64,000 nucleotides of DNA, from contig NC_058342.1 in NCBI RefSeq assembly GCF_905475395.1, positions 23,656,640 to 23,720,639 on the forward strand, written 5' to 3'. The notes under the pieces are model-generated. The model did no database searches. It was not told where the DNA came from and saw only the letters and a program-made list of their open reading frames with translations. Both the position numbers and the translations under genes were made by a program. This document shows positions 47,801 to 64,000 of the stretch, piece after piece. The stretch comes from Chrysoperla carnea (Eukaryota; Arthropoda; Insecta; Neuroptera; Chrysopidae). Each line of letters opens with the position of its first letter. The stretch's first letter is position 1.

Positions 47801-48374
47801 TGAACGATTTCAAATGAATTATGTTCCAATAATTTGGCTAAACATTGCAATGAATTCCAAACATACATATCTCGGTGATTTTATCCAGAATGTGAAGCGA
47901 CGTTTTGATTATTTTTGGCAATGGTATGAAAACGAAACTATACCGAAAATATTCGATTTAACAATTTTCTTTTTGCCAAAAAAACTGTTGTACACAATTA
48001 TATTTGAATATGCTCTGAAAAGCTGTTTACCAATTGAACAAATATCGTTAGATTTTCGAATGGATGTCGATAATACCGATAGCTATTATTCTATTTCGGG
48101 ATTGTATATAATTGGAGCATGTTGGAATTGGGATACAAAATCTTTGGATTATGTAAAATCGGGTAATATTTACACAGAGATGCCAAATATTAGTGTGGTA
48201 CCGATTCAAGGTTCACCAATTGAAAATAATGAGATTTTTATATGTCCATTGTTTAAAACAATTTCCAAAAAATATGATAAATATTTAAATTTTATTTGGG
48301 AAATACCATTACGAACGATTTATTCGCCGGTTGTTTGGATGAAACGTGATGTATTTTTAGTTTGTCATCCATGA
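32856..48374 (+). CDS. axonemal inner-arm dynein heavy chain (DNAH3/7/12 class), five exons, 3,848 aa
   Basis: This is a microtubule motor subunit of ciliary or sperm inner arms. Exons: 32856-33189, 34303-36045, 37291-37757, 38887-41371, 41857-48374; all GT-AG, phases consistent (11,547 nt). Residues 1-850 are tail; linker follows (TMRGSVFVKPVENE near 840). AAA1 has RCYRTFMAAFQ, then SAEISGKT (1211-1218) for GPAGTGKT, CFDDFN (1261-1266) for CFDEFN, and FIGVT (1308-1312) for FITMN, so key Walker A, Walker B and sensor-I residues are lost. AAA2 is GDAFSAKS (1492-1499) with SRCG kept. AAA3 is SDTGCGKT (1836-1843) with FVDD (1902-1905). AAA4 is GQSGSGRES (2187-2195). The coiled-coil stalk with microtubule-binding domain (about 2420-2730; DKDNIPP, EGLCKWVIAMDLYDKVAK) is highly conserved. 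AAA5, AAA6 and the C-terminal domain follow, ending VVWMKRDVFLVCHP. Usual length is about 4,000; the tail is shorter here. The exact orthologue was not resolved. Confidence 0.9.
33577..33715. mobile_element. MITE family M3 in dynein intron 1
   Basis: The ends CCCGACTATTTGTAAAAGCT and AGCTTTTTCAAATAGTCGGG are inverted repeats, extended inward by TGAGGCGC / GCGCCTCA to about 28 bp with one mismatch. It is 139 bp long and non-coding. A degraded relative is at 13,389-13,470. Confidence 0.85.
33789..34198. mobile_element. foldback element in dynein intron 1 (about 410 bp)
   Basis: The left end AATATACTAAATACACAATT and the right end ATTTAGTATATT with TCATTTTCATCACTTTTAAT mirror each other over about 60 bp. 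The inside has repeated, partly mirrored GC-rich blocks (TGGTGCCCAGGG, CTGGGCACCAGG, CAAAAACCCCCGA), which create chance open frames on both strands. The apparent N-terminal 40 residues upstream of the splice acceptor at 34,302 come from this element and the intron, and are not dynein. Confidence 0.8.
36236..36863 (+). mobile_element. family D element in dynein intron 2
   Basis: It has AAGTTTAGTTCCAAGTTTG, GTCTGTCCGTCTG, ACTCAAAAACGAAA, AACAACTTTTGTTTGAAACA and ends TTAACTCAGTCAATTGTTTG. It is one of the longest copies and makes up half of the intron (36,046-37,290). Confidence 0.8.
37054..37131. repeat. 14-bp minisatellite, about 5.6 units, in dynein intron 2
   Basis: The unit is CAGACGCTCAGCGT with single-base variants (TAGACG.., ..AGCGA, ..AGCGC, ..CAACGT). 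It is GC-rich against an AT-rich background and 160 bp upstream of the exon 3 acceptor. A related GACGCTTC copy lies just upstream at 37,023. Confidence 0.9.
38170..38600 (+). mobile_element. family D element in dynein intron 3
   Basis: It has ACCCTATATATGAAATATAT, TTAATCCCAAGTTTGTAACG, AACTCATTAACGAAA and AAAACTTTTGTTTGAAACAT. It occupies much of the intron (37,758-38,886), in the same orientation as the copies in introns 2 and 4. Confidence 0.8.
41519..41690 (+). mobile_element. family D fragment in dynein intron 4
   Basis: It holds AACAACTTTTGTTTGAAACA, CACTGTGTACCCGTGAAGGC and GATAGGGAGTTGAAAATTT. Only the central part of the element is present, in a 485-bp intron (41,372-41,856). Confidence 0.75.
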
Positions 48375-50956
48375 ATAAGGAAGTATTTTTACAAATATCT
48401 CCAGAGTCTCGTTCCAAAATAATATAGCTTCTTGTACAGGATTTTAGGCGATATTCCTAACACGATTTTTGAAGTTACATTTGTTTAAGCGCGTTATGAA
48501 AAAACGATTAGAGTGAATATACTTTGTCCACATGAAATTTAGTTCTTGTCTCACCACTGGAAGATTTTTTTTAAAATCTCTCAAGGAATCTTAATATTTT
48601 AAAGGGGTTGGCGAAGGATTATTCGTAATAATTTTTCATCTTTTCGAGTTTAAAATTTCACATAAAATAAAAATTTTACGAACCCTGCAGTACAAATGAA
48701 ATACTGTTTTTTTTACTTGGCAGCATTTCGTCATAACTGAAGTGATCATCTATTATTCCTAAATCAGTAGAACCAGTAGTTGTGTTCGATATGTATCGTC
48801 AAATTGTCGAACTGTCGTTATCTGAAGCCAAAGCATGAGCAATATATGAAAAATGCCCACGGCGTTTTGAAAAAATGAGTTAATTTTGATGATGCGCGCG
48901 CACGGGGTGACGCGAAAACTACATGTTGAAGTTAGTTACAATTTTTTAACACCATGAAGTTAGTTGATACACAAAATGTTACCCACAATAGACAAACATT
49001 TATTTGTATTATTTTATTGTAATTAAAATCTTTTATTATTTTATTCTAAATAATTATTCGGATGCAATTAAAAACTATTTTTAATTACATCAGAAAGGTA
49101 TAACTCTCACGAGCGTACACACGTTTTTTTTAAGGACAGGGCTTGAACAAATTCATTATTTATCCGATACTTACCTTCACAAATAATATATTTGACATTT
49201 TTTTAAAGTTTGTAAATAAAGTTTGAATAAAAAATTTTTAAAATGGCTTTTTATTTCAAAATGTGTATCACCCAAAAATATTTTTCAAAAATTACAGAAT
49301 ACTTTAATAGCTACATTCTACAATGAATTTTACGGTTTGTATAGGACCTAGACTGCCACCTCGTTCCGGGAAATTGGGGGATAGTGAAATTAATCTAATT
49401 ATACTAAAATGTTATGTATCGGAAGTGACAAATAAAAACATTCCGATTAACAAAAATGACGAAATATTCCGTAGATGAACCTTAAGGGTATTCCATTTTT
49501 GATGATATTTTTTAAGATTTTTGTAAAAAAGGCGGTTTTTTGGGGAAACTATTGATTTTCGCTGATAACATTACAAGGAGACGAAAATCGACCCTTTAGA
49601 TGCAAGTCTCGACTGTGTATCTTTATCCGTTCTCTAGTTATAAGCAATTGAAGTTTTGAAATTCACAAATTTTTTTCTTGGGAAAGGTGGGGGATTTTAT
49701 AATAGTATGAAAAGATAGCACTTTTTATGAACTACTTATGATATTTTTTCGAATTTGTATTGGTAATAGAAACGGCTTTATCCCTGATTGTTTATGAAAA
49801 TTGATGGATCGCCGCTGACAATTGAGGGGGTTAGCGACCAAAATGAACCCCGTCAGGTCGAAGTATGACTAAACCCGTGTTCCATCGAGTAAATCCAGCG
49901 CTGGTAGGTGTTAAACCTTGGAAATTATTAAAAGAAAAACACAAAAATTGTAACAACTTATCTTTATTATTATTTTATATTGTTGTACAAGTTTTTTCTT
50001 TTGTTTAAATTAGTACATTATTAATTAATTTAAATAGATTTCATCTATAATTAAAACTTGTGTAAAGAGACCTTTTCATCGACTGTCTTTTGTTTCGTGC
50101 AGTTATCAAAAAACTAGATGATGTTTTCGAGTGAAGAAAACACAACTTTTCCTCGAAAACATCTGTATCAAATACTTTATATCTTTGTCAAACAGCGCTA
50201 AACAAATATAGAAAGTATGTGGCGCATCTCTTCATTTAAATTGTTGTTCGACATGTTGTCCGAAACAAAAAAAAGTATCTTTTTTATTAATGAAAAGATC
50301 TACAGCATTAATACATTCTTCATAAAAATGTTTCAACACTATCGACTTTTTAGTATTACTTTCGCAAATTTGATCACATTAAATAAAAAAAACAAATTTT
50401 CTTTATTATTGAGGAATAAACACTTAAAATTTGTGTTTTTAACACAAGTTCTCTCTTTTCTCTTAAGATTACAAATAAAAAACATTTAAAAAAAATGATA
50501 TAATATTTAGGGGAGTTATTTTCATTTAAAAAATATTTCGACAACGATATTATATCATGCAGTGCATCCTATTGGTAGAATTAATAAAATGACATGACTT
50601 TGTAAATCACTGAAATTTTAAAAAAAGTGGGAAGACAATCAAATTGTATTATTTCGATACAAAGACCAAGCGTTTTACGAGAAAAAAAATCAGAGATTCC
50701 ATGGTTAAAATTGATGTACAAAGATCAGAGAATTTTATCATTTTCCCTGACCAATACTTAAATTCTCTGACTCAGAATTTCAAAATGACATTTCCAGGTC
50801 GATCGCCATCCTGTTTAAGTAAGCACACTTCTAATATCTCACGTTGTTTCATATAGCGTGTTTCATTTTCGATAATTTTTTAAAATATGATGTCATTTTG
50901 GAGTTTTGTACTACCCTGGTGGAAAAATATTTGAAGAAAGAATAATTCTTAATAAA
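48375..50956. other. noncoding stretch downstream of dynein
   Basis: This includes the dynein 3' untranslated region; AATAAA-like signals occur near 49,216. At 49,490-49,930 there is a GC-richer stretch (CGAAAATCGACCCTTTAGAT, GACCAAAATGAACCCCGTCA) that looks like a dispersed repeat without a second copy in this window. Small frames near 50,217-50,856 have no family resemblance. Confidence 0.4.
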
Positions 50957-51095
50957 GTCTTAGAAAATTCTGAAAAAGTCTTAGGAATTCTGAATTTCTC
51001 AACGGTTTTGAGCTAGTCTGAATAACTCTGAATTGAACAGTCCAAAAACGTTGAAAAATTCAGAGTTCCTAAGACTTTTTCAGAGTTTCTAAGAC
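50957..51095. mobile_element. foldback element (139 bp)
   Basis: The arms 50,957-51,004 and 51,049-51,095 are inverted repeats of about 47 bp. Paired landmarks are CTGAAAAAGTCTTAGGAA / TTCCTAAGACTTTTTCAG. The loop is about 44 bp. Non-coding. Confidence 0.8.
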
Positions 51096-52591
51096 CACCA
51101 GAGTAGAATATTCTCTATTTTGACATGTGGCAAATACGAATTTTTCGGGTAATGAAAATGGCGTAATATTATCTCTGAAATTCGTTAACACATTTAACTG
51201 TTTGAAAAAGCTGGCTCGTACTATTTTAATCATATTTTCATTTATCTATCCCTGCGAGTCATTATTTTCAGAGAGAATAACATTAAAGATTCGCTTAGAA
51301 ACCGTTTGACAGATGACTCCAGATCAGCATCTTACAATCCTAATATCAGCTATCTGTCATTTAATCTGCAAAAATCGAAGTCACACTTTTACTTGAATTA
51401 CGTGCCCCGCTTAGACATTGCAAAATTGCTTTTTTTTTTTGGTAGTAAATAAAGAGTTTTGACTACACGTTTATGGCCTCACTAAACATTTCTTTAAAAA
51501 TCTCATGTTTATACATAAAGGTTCCTCACCCCGGTTCAAAACTAACATCGAAAATGAAACAGCCCTAATAATCCCACTTCTGATGTTTCGGTGAATAATA
51601 TTATATCAATTAAGAAAAAAAAATTATTATTTTTAAATAAGTTATATTTTTAAATAAAAAATAAACATTTTTTTTTGTTTAACAATTAATTATTTGTTTG
51701 AAGAGTCCCTTAAAAATTGATTATTTCTTTAAAATATACATTCAATTCTTTTAAATTTTATTGTCTGTTTGGTTATTAAATAATAAAAAATAATTTTATC
51801 GAATCATTTTTTCAGGGACCTTCAATTCTTTTTTTTACAATTATTATTGGTTTTTTTTATAGTTTTTTCTTTAACTTATTTTTTTAAATTTGTTTTAAAC
51901 AAATTTTGAATGAATAAGATTTTGTTTTTCTCAAATATTGTGCTCAATATATTTCCCTTACCCATTTTTTTTTAAAGTTTAATTAGAATCTGAATTTACA
52001 ATTTCAACCATAAAATCAATTGTATAGCACCAAACTCTGGCAATATGAAGTAGTGAAAAGGAAAAGCTTTTATTTACATAGGGTACGCTCAATAGTAGAG
52101 AGCGTTCATAAACCAAGTGGCCTGGTCATGAGCAAGAGAGGATTAGTTCAAAATGAAGTGGCAATGACGTCAAACTACGTAATTCGCAAAATCGGCTCCT
52201 TTTATATTTTAAGATCCCTGCATTCTTACAATGCCATATGTACGTGTGAGTTTTAGTCATATATTGTACAGCGTCTATAGATTAATCACGTTCGAACTAG
52301 CTAGAGAGAATAGAACTAGAAAATACAAAAGGATTTCTGGCTTGATAATAAAAAAAAACTATGTAGAGTACGGTAGACTACATAGACGCAGGGAGGGATG
52401 GATGTATTCCAAACTGTACACTCTCTCATAAAAAACAGGTAAAAAGTCTTTTTTAGACAAGGAAAGATACAATTTATACTTCATTTGAATGCCACTTGAA
52501 CACGGATTGTTCAAAATAACTGAACGATTATTTTACGCTTATAGCTGAGCTAAACGTACATTGATTTAGCTTACATTATACGTTTGAGACT
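51096..52591. other. noncoding stretch
   Basis: Very AT-rich at 51,590-51,980. A GC-richer piece near 52,020-52,420 carries chance frames of 66-78 aa without family resemblance. Confidence 0.4.
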
Positions 52592-52750
52592 ATTATTGTA
52601 AGTCTAAACCCTGATTTTAAATCGTCAGGATGCTGTGCGGAGGTATTGGTAAAAATCCAAAAAAGTGTGACAACATCGCAGTTGTTCGGCCAACATTTTG
52701 TTAGCACAGCATCCTGACGATTGAAAATCAAGATTCAGACTCACAACAAT
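52592..52750. mobile_element. foldback element (159 bp)
   Basis: The arms begin ATTATTGTAAGTCTAAAC and end GTCTGAATCT-like on the other strand (GATTCAGACTCACAACAAT), and meet at ATCGTCAGGATGCTGTGC / GCACAGCATCCTGACGAT, which pair perfectly. Each arm is about 47 bp, around a 65-bp loop. Non-coding. Confidence 0.85.
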
Positions 52751-53913
52751 GGCCCAAAACTTATATATTACAAAATCAATAATACTCCATTTAATTGTAA
52801 GTCCATGCCTTTTTTTAGATACGTTTCGCTTCAGCAATAAATTTAGTTTTAAATCCTGGGCAATTTTCCTCTAGATGAATATTATAAAATATTTTTTCTT
52901 AAATTTAGCGACAATGGCGACATATTTTGATAATAGCACTGAGTATTTTAAGCCTAAAATTTGAAATAGTTAAAGTTGGAAAATAATATTTTTCAATAGA
53001 AGAACAGTAGCTTCTTTAAATGGTTATATAATCCAAAAAGCAAATGACATTGGCCACTAAAAAATCGTATCTTTATTTTTTTGAACTCCAAGGAGGAAAA
53101 TTTTTGGCATTTAAGATTATGTAAATTATCCAAGTCAATTCTTTGTAACATTTCATTGTAAATTAGATCTAAATTGTGCAAAAAAATTAACAAATTTTCT
53201 TGAAAGAAAAACATAAAATCTTATTCAATCTAACATAGATTTTAGAAAAAAAAATATTCCTAAATTTATTCCTCATAGGATACAGAATGAAAAAAAAAAA
53301 TGTTTTTATTGTACCATTTTTTTTGAAACAACAAGAGACCTTCAAGATCTCATCTAAGAGCTAGACTGTAGTCAAAAATTGAAAACGGAATGAAATTGAT
53401 CACCGGTTGCTTTTTTTGGAATTTAATAGCTTAATGATTTATGAAAACTTTGTGGATGGTGGAAAATGTATGTCGGTGCTTCATTTTCAAAATCACAAAG
53501 CTACTAAAAAATATTTTATTCTTTTATTTTAAATTATTGCTAATCATCACAAATCCTTGTTTATCGAAATGTACTCGCGGTTTTTCTGGTTTGGATCTTT
53601 ACAATATTTGGGAGGGAAATACGCTATTGAGAACATTTTGATCAACAAATTGGAATTACTCGAATAAAAAAATAAAATTTAAAAGAAAATTCTTGACATG
53701 CAAAATTTTAGACTACAGTCATTTTTGACATTTACTTAAATATTTAAGAGCATAATGATAAATTATCTAGCATACACTGCGCATACTCGTGTGTGAAAGA
53801 CGGTGTGATAATTCAGTACGGTTTTTTTTAAATGAATTGCTCAATTTTTTTTTTTTTTTTTTAAATTGTTGCAGATATGCTAGGATCATGTGATTTTCTG
53901 ACTAAAGAAATGT
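52751..53913. other. noncoding stretch downstream of ALDH4A1
   Basis: This likely contains the ALDH4A1 3' untranslated region next to 53,913. A poly-T run lies at about 53,848-53,862. No other gene seen. Confidence 0.45.
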
Positions 53914-60450
<6,537 letters not shown>

Positions 60451-61555
60451 CTGTAAATAAAAATTTGCAATTAAAAATTTAATAAATTTAATAAGCGAAA
60501 CAAAACATATATGCATTCCAAGCGTGGATCCACGCAGGGACATTCGAGGCCAAAGCCTCCTCCAAAAGTAAAGAAGTTAACTAATTAGCGAATAATTGAA
60601 CTCCCCTAGTCATAATACATGATACAGGTGGTTAGATTACAAATTTTCATAGAATGCCGATTGGATTCGTTTGAAATAATTTAAAGTACAACGCAATTTT
60701 TATGTAATGTCATAATAAATATCCTGATCAAACCAAACGTAATGTACTCACATATTGGGTTGACTACTAAATCAGAAGTATGTCTTTTTTAAACTAATAC
60801 TACAATTATTTCATACAGTAAAAACTAAAAGTAGCTTGTAAATAAAAAAAGTAATCGCTACATCTATAATGTATCAAGGTACGAAAGGAATATAGTTCCT
60901 ACCGGGTGTCCCACTTCACCTCTCGTTTTTCTCCCTATAATTGCTAGTTATAGAGACAATTAAAAATTAAGACATCACTCCCCCCCCCCCCCCCGATGCA
61001 AACTTTCATAAAATGCAGATGCCATTCATTTGAAAACGATTTGTCCACGTTTGCCGATCCAAAATTTTTGTTTGTCCACCTTTCAATTTTTAAATTTTGG
61101 ATAGTTTTTGGGTAAAAACTAATTTCCAAAGTTATTTTTGCCCGAAAAAAAGAAAAGTAGTCTGAAATCCTATACCAACCTAGGAAAATTTATGAGTAAA
61201 TTTATGTCTACATGAAAGAAGGAATAACGTCATATTTTTCCCCACTCAATCTTGATGATGTTTGTTTCCGATTCATTCTCGAAATAGTTCGAAGGTTTTG
61301 TGACACTGAGTAGGAGTCGAACTTCTTTAAAAATTATTTGATATGCAAATATTTATAACTTAATATTTAAATTACTTGTAAACAAATATTTTGTTTGTTT
61401 TAAGGAAAATTATTTATGAAATTCGCTCGATATCATGGAAAATATTTTATATTTGTTTAAAAAAGACTCATCTGTAATCGACATTGTTTACATTACTTAT
61501 AATATTACATGCCTTGAATGTAATTTAAAATTAAACAGAGTAAATAGACGTATAT
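60451..61555. other. noncoding stretch upstream of the ALDH4A1 exons found
   Basis: It may contain the missing first ALDH4A1 exon, which I could not find. A run of 15 C lies at 60,980-60,994, and family RC covers 60,757-60,930. Confidence 0.45.
60757..60930 (+). repeat. dispersed repeat family RC, copy 2
   Basis: It contains GACTACTAAATCAGAAGTAT, TTTTTTAAACTAATACTACA, AAAGTAATCGCTACAT and CTACCGGGTGTCC. The same blocks occur on the minus strand at 17,295-17,855. Confidence 0.6.
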
Positions 61556-62134
61556 TATAGTAAAACCTCTTTATACATGGTACCTCTTTGCTAGGAACGA
61601 ACTAAAAATTTAATTGCAGGTACTCCTCCTAAAAACACCTAATTGAACTTGTAATAAACACCTCATTAATATTCTTTGAGAAATTTTCCATAATAAAAAG
61701 TAAAAAAACTAACGATGATATAATTAAGTTACAATTATTATTATTTTTGGAGTCGGTGTCAGCTAAGGAAACAACTGTGACAGAACAGTTTTTTAATTTT
61801 TCACTGAAAAAAAAAACCATCGAAATCGGTTGGCGTGATATTGAGTTATTTGTCCATATGTCTCGCACATACTCAATGCAAATTTAAGACTTATATGGTT
61901 TTCTCATGGATTTCATTGTCAGAACTAGACCAAATTGAAATAAGTCCACATGGGAAGCACCAGCTTTCAAATAAAAAAAAGAATCGTCAAAATCGATTCA
62001 CCCAGTCGAAAGTTCTGAGATAATAAACATAAAACAAAAAATACAGTCAAATTGAGAACCTTCTGTTTTTTTTGAAGTCGGTTAAAAATAACTTAAAAAC
62101 TGATATATTTAAAATTCATAGAGGTTTTACTGTA
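61556..62134. mobile_element. pogo-like MITE (579 bp)
   Basis: The ends TATAGTAAAACCTCT and AGAGGTTTTACTGTA are inverted repeats flanked by TA, as in pogo-type elements. The interior (61,740-62,090) is a different, widespread-looking sequence (AATCGATTCACCCAGTCGAA, TTTTTTTGAAGTCGGTTAAA), possibly a nested insertion. There is no transposase. Confidence 0.75.
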
Positions 62135-62221
62135 CTCATTTATTAATTGAAAGTAAATGTAATGTTAATACTGTTTTTTCCCTTAGCTTAAGAAAATAAA
62201 ACTTGTATAGGTATAATTAAT

Positions 62222-62460
62222 CTCTTTATATAAAAATGTTGTTCAAAAAGTTGTTGCTCTAAAAGTTCTGCATCGATTGAGCTCAAATTTTTACACGATA
62301 TAAAACCCACTTACAAGAGAGATTTTATCTATTTTTAACCTCCGTCGCAAGTGGGATATGGGGAGTGGAAGTGGGGAAGAACAATCGAATATTTTCAAAC
62401 ATACCCAAGTGGGGTATCAAATAAAAGTTCATGACGTGTACATTAGAAGACTGTAAGTTA
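62222..62460 (+). mobile_element. non-autonomous retroelement-like fragment
   Basis: It shares TTGAGCTCAAATTTTTACAC-type, AACAATCGAATATTTTCAAA and ATACCCAAGTGGGGTATCAA blocks with 19,315-19,855. It is truncated at both ends. Confidence 0.6.
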
Positions 62461-62989
62461 TATGAAAATCAGTTTAGCCGTTCAAAAGTTGTGAACTCTT
62501 CTATCGAGCGTTTATCAAATTTTATAAAATTTACTAACTTCTCATCTATTTTCATGCAAAAAACAACTCACAAATTTTTCATAGAGAGAAGAAATTGCAA
62601 AATTCGTAATCCGTCAGTTTAGGCACTCAAAGTTCCTTTCTAGTGTCTTTAAAAAAAAAAAACAAAATTTTAATATTATTTTGTTGAATAAATTTTTTTC
62701 CAAAATCTATTTTTATCCATTGATGACCTTTGATTAGCGTGTTTATGTTTATAATTAACAACAAATTATTTTCCCAAGGTGAAGGTTATATATTCAAAAA
62801 ATTTTGGCTGACATGACTACCAATAAGAATGATTCATTTTTTGTCAATGAGTTATATTTGCTTCAAATAAGATTTGATCACTTTTCTCTGAGAAAGGCAA
62901 GATATCTAAAGGGCTGAAATCATTTCTCCATCCAGGTTAGAGAAAAACATTAGTAAATTTCAAATTTTTACATCAAATTAAGAAATTTG
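62461..62989. other. noncoding stretch
   Basis: No gene or named repeat. Confidence 0.4.
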
Positions 62990-63283
62990 AGTGAGTTAAT
63001 TGTTGAAATACCATCTATAAACAGTATGTTTGACCTATGTTGCTCATTTACGAACTTAGTAACATCCTTTACGTCCTAAGCACGCATAAACATTTCAGCT
63101 TGATATCTCTTTTCGTTTTTAAGTTATCATGCTCACAGACAGACGGACAGACGAAACGACAACCGGAATGGATTTTATAAACACCTATACAAAAATTTTG
63201 TTCGCAGCATCAATATTTTTAAGCGTTCCTAACTTCGGACTAAACCTAGTTTACGTTGATATATTTCATATATCAAGATCGCC
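62990..63283 (-). mobile_element. family D element, internally deleted copy
   Basis: On the minus strand it starts TTGATATATGAAATATATC, has AGGTTTAGTCCGAAGTT, GTCTGTCTGTGAGC and ends GGTATTTCAACAATTAACTC. The middle third is missing. Confidence 0.75.
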
Positions 63284-63309
63284 AGTTATTTTTTTTTTTC
63301 GAAAAATTT

Positions 63310-63840
63310 CCAGAATTTTTTTTTCGTTTTACAAGAATACTTCATAAGACCACTAGTTGAAGCTACCTGTAAATTCTCAACTCCCTACCTTTCATAGTTT
63401 TGGAGAAAATGGACACCAAAATTTTGTCCTAATTTGGGCCCTCACGGATAAACAGTGACGTTTACAAAAAACTGTTTCAAGCAAAAGTTGTTTATTTTTT
63501 ATAAGGAACATATTTTAGATTTAAAATTTTGTTCTATCGCTAACGGTTTACAAAATGGGTCCTACGGACTCAAGACCCAATTGACCTATGTTGCTCATTT
63601 AGGAACTTATCCTCACTTATTACGTCTTGAACACGCTGTAAAAATTTCAGTGTGGTATATCTTTTCGTTTTTGAGTTATCGTGTTCACACAGATAGACAG
63701 ACAGTCGGAAATGTACTCTTTAAGTGATTTTATGAATGCCTATACCAAAATTTTGTTGGTAGCATCAATATTTTTAAGCGTTACAAACTTGGGACTAAAC
63801 TTAGTATACCTTGATATATATTACATATATACAGGGTATA
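63310..63840 (-). mobile_element. family D element, tandem neighbour copy
   Basis: On the minus strand it starts TATACCCTGTATATATG and contains AAGTTTAGTCCCAAGTTTG, ACTCAAAAACGAAA, GTCCGTAGGACCCATTTTG, CTTGAAACAGTTTTTTG and GGGAGTTGAGAATTTACAGG. It lies in the same orientation as the copy at 62,990, only about 25 bp away. The 72- and 90-aa plus frames here are shadows of the repeat. Confidence 0.8.
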
Positions 63841-64000
63841 AAAATGAAAACGTTATCTAACGAGATTTTTTTAGAACGTCCTAAAGCAAAACAGAAAATT
63901 GGGAAAAACGGGTGAGGTCAATTTGATTTTAAATATTGAAAATTGTCCAGATGTTTTAAAAAATTAAAGAGTTCTAGTTGATTAGCGAATATTACTTAAT
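63841..64000. other. window end, noncoding
   Basis: No feature recognised. Confidence 0.4.

Noticed and set aside
63129-63727. 72- and 90-aa plus-strand frames near the window end
   Set aside because: They lie wholly in minus-strand family D copies and are not conserved between copies.

Overview
This window is AT-rich (roughly 70 percent by eye), repeat-dense animal nuclear DNA, most likely from an insect. The evidence is: spliced genes with GT-AG introns, an axonemal dynein heavy chain, tRNA-derived SINEs, hAT and pogo/Tigger elements, and short runs of the insect-type TTAGG/CCTAA motif. I cannot name the species or order. There are no bacterial or organellar features.

Layout. (1) Positions 1-29,774 hold no host gene that I can support. 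They are a mosaic of repeats: two SINE families (one inserted in the other with a target-site duplication), hAT-type miniature elements, several foldback/MITE families, a dispersed roughly 0.5-kb family with GTCTGTCTG inside it (here 'family D'), and an internally deleted Tigger element that carries a decayed hAT transposase. (2) 29,775-32,618, minus strand: TPGS2, subunit 2 of the tubulin polyglutamylase complex; five exons, 247 aa, complete. (3) 32,619-32,855: a 237-bp gap between two divergent start codons, a probable bidirectional promoter. (4) 32,856-48,374, plus strand: an axonemal inner-arm dynein heavy chain of the DNAH3/7/12 class; five exons, 3,848 aa, complete. (5) 48,375-53,913: noncoding, with two foldback elements. 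(6) 53,914-60,450, minus strand: ALDH4A1, mitochondrial delta-1-pyrroline-5-carboxylate dehydrogenase; eleven exons found, first (presequence) exon not found. (7) 60,451-64,000: more repeats.

The most interesting biology is the TPGS2/dynein pair. A gene needed to polyglutamylate axonemal tubulin is head-to-head with a motor that walks on axonemal tubulin. The dynein is odd: its stalk and microtubule-binding domain are well conserved, but AAA1, the main ATPase site, has lost the first Walker A glycine, the Walker B glutamate (CFDDFN instead of CFDEFN) and the sensor-I asparagine. This suggests a heavy chain with weak or no AAA1 hydrolysis that may act as a structural or regulatory arm. ALDH4A1 is a separate housekeeping gene for proline catabolism.

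Exon boundaries were built by hand from splice motifs, reading phase and remembered family sequences; no alignment or search was run. Repeat family names (SINE1, SINE2, D, M1, M2, M3, RA, RC) are labels for this report only.
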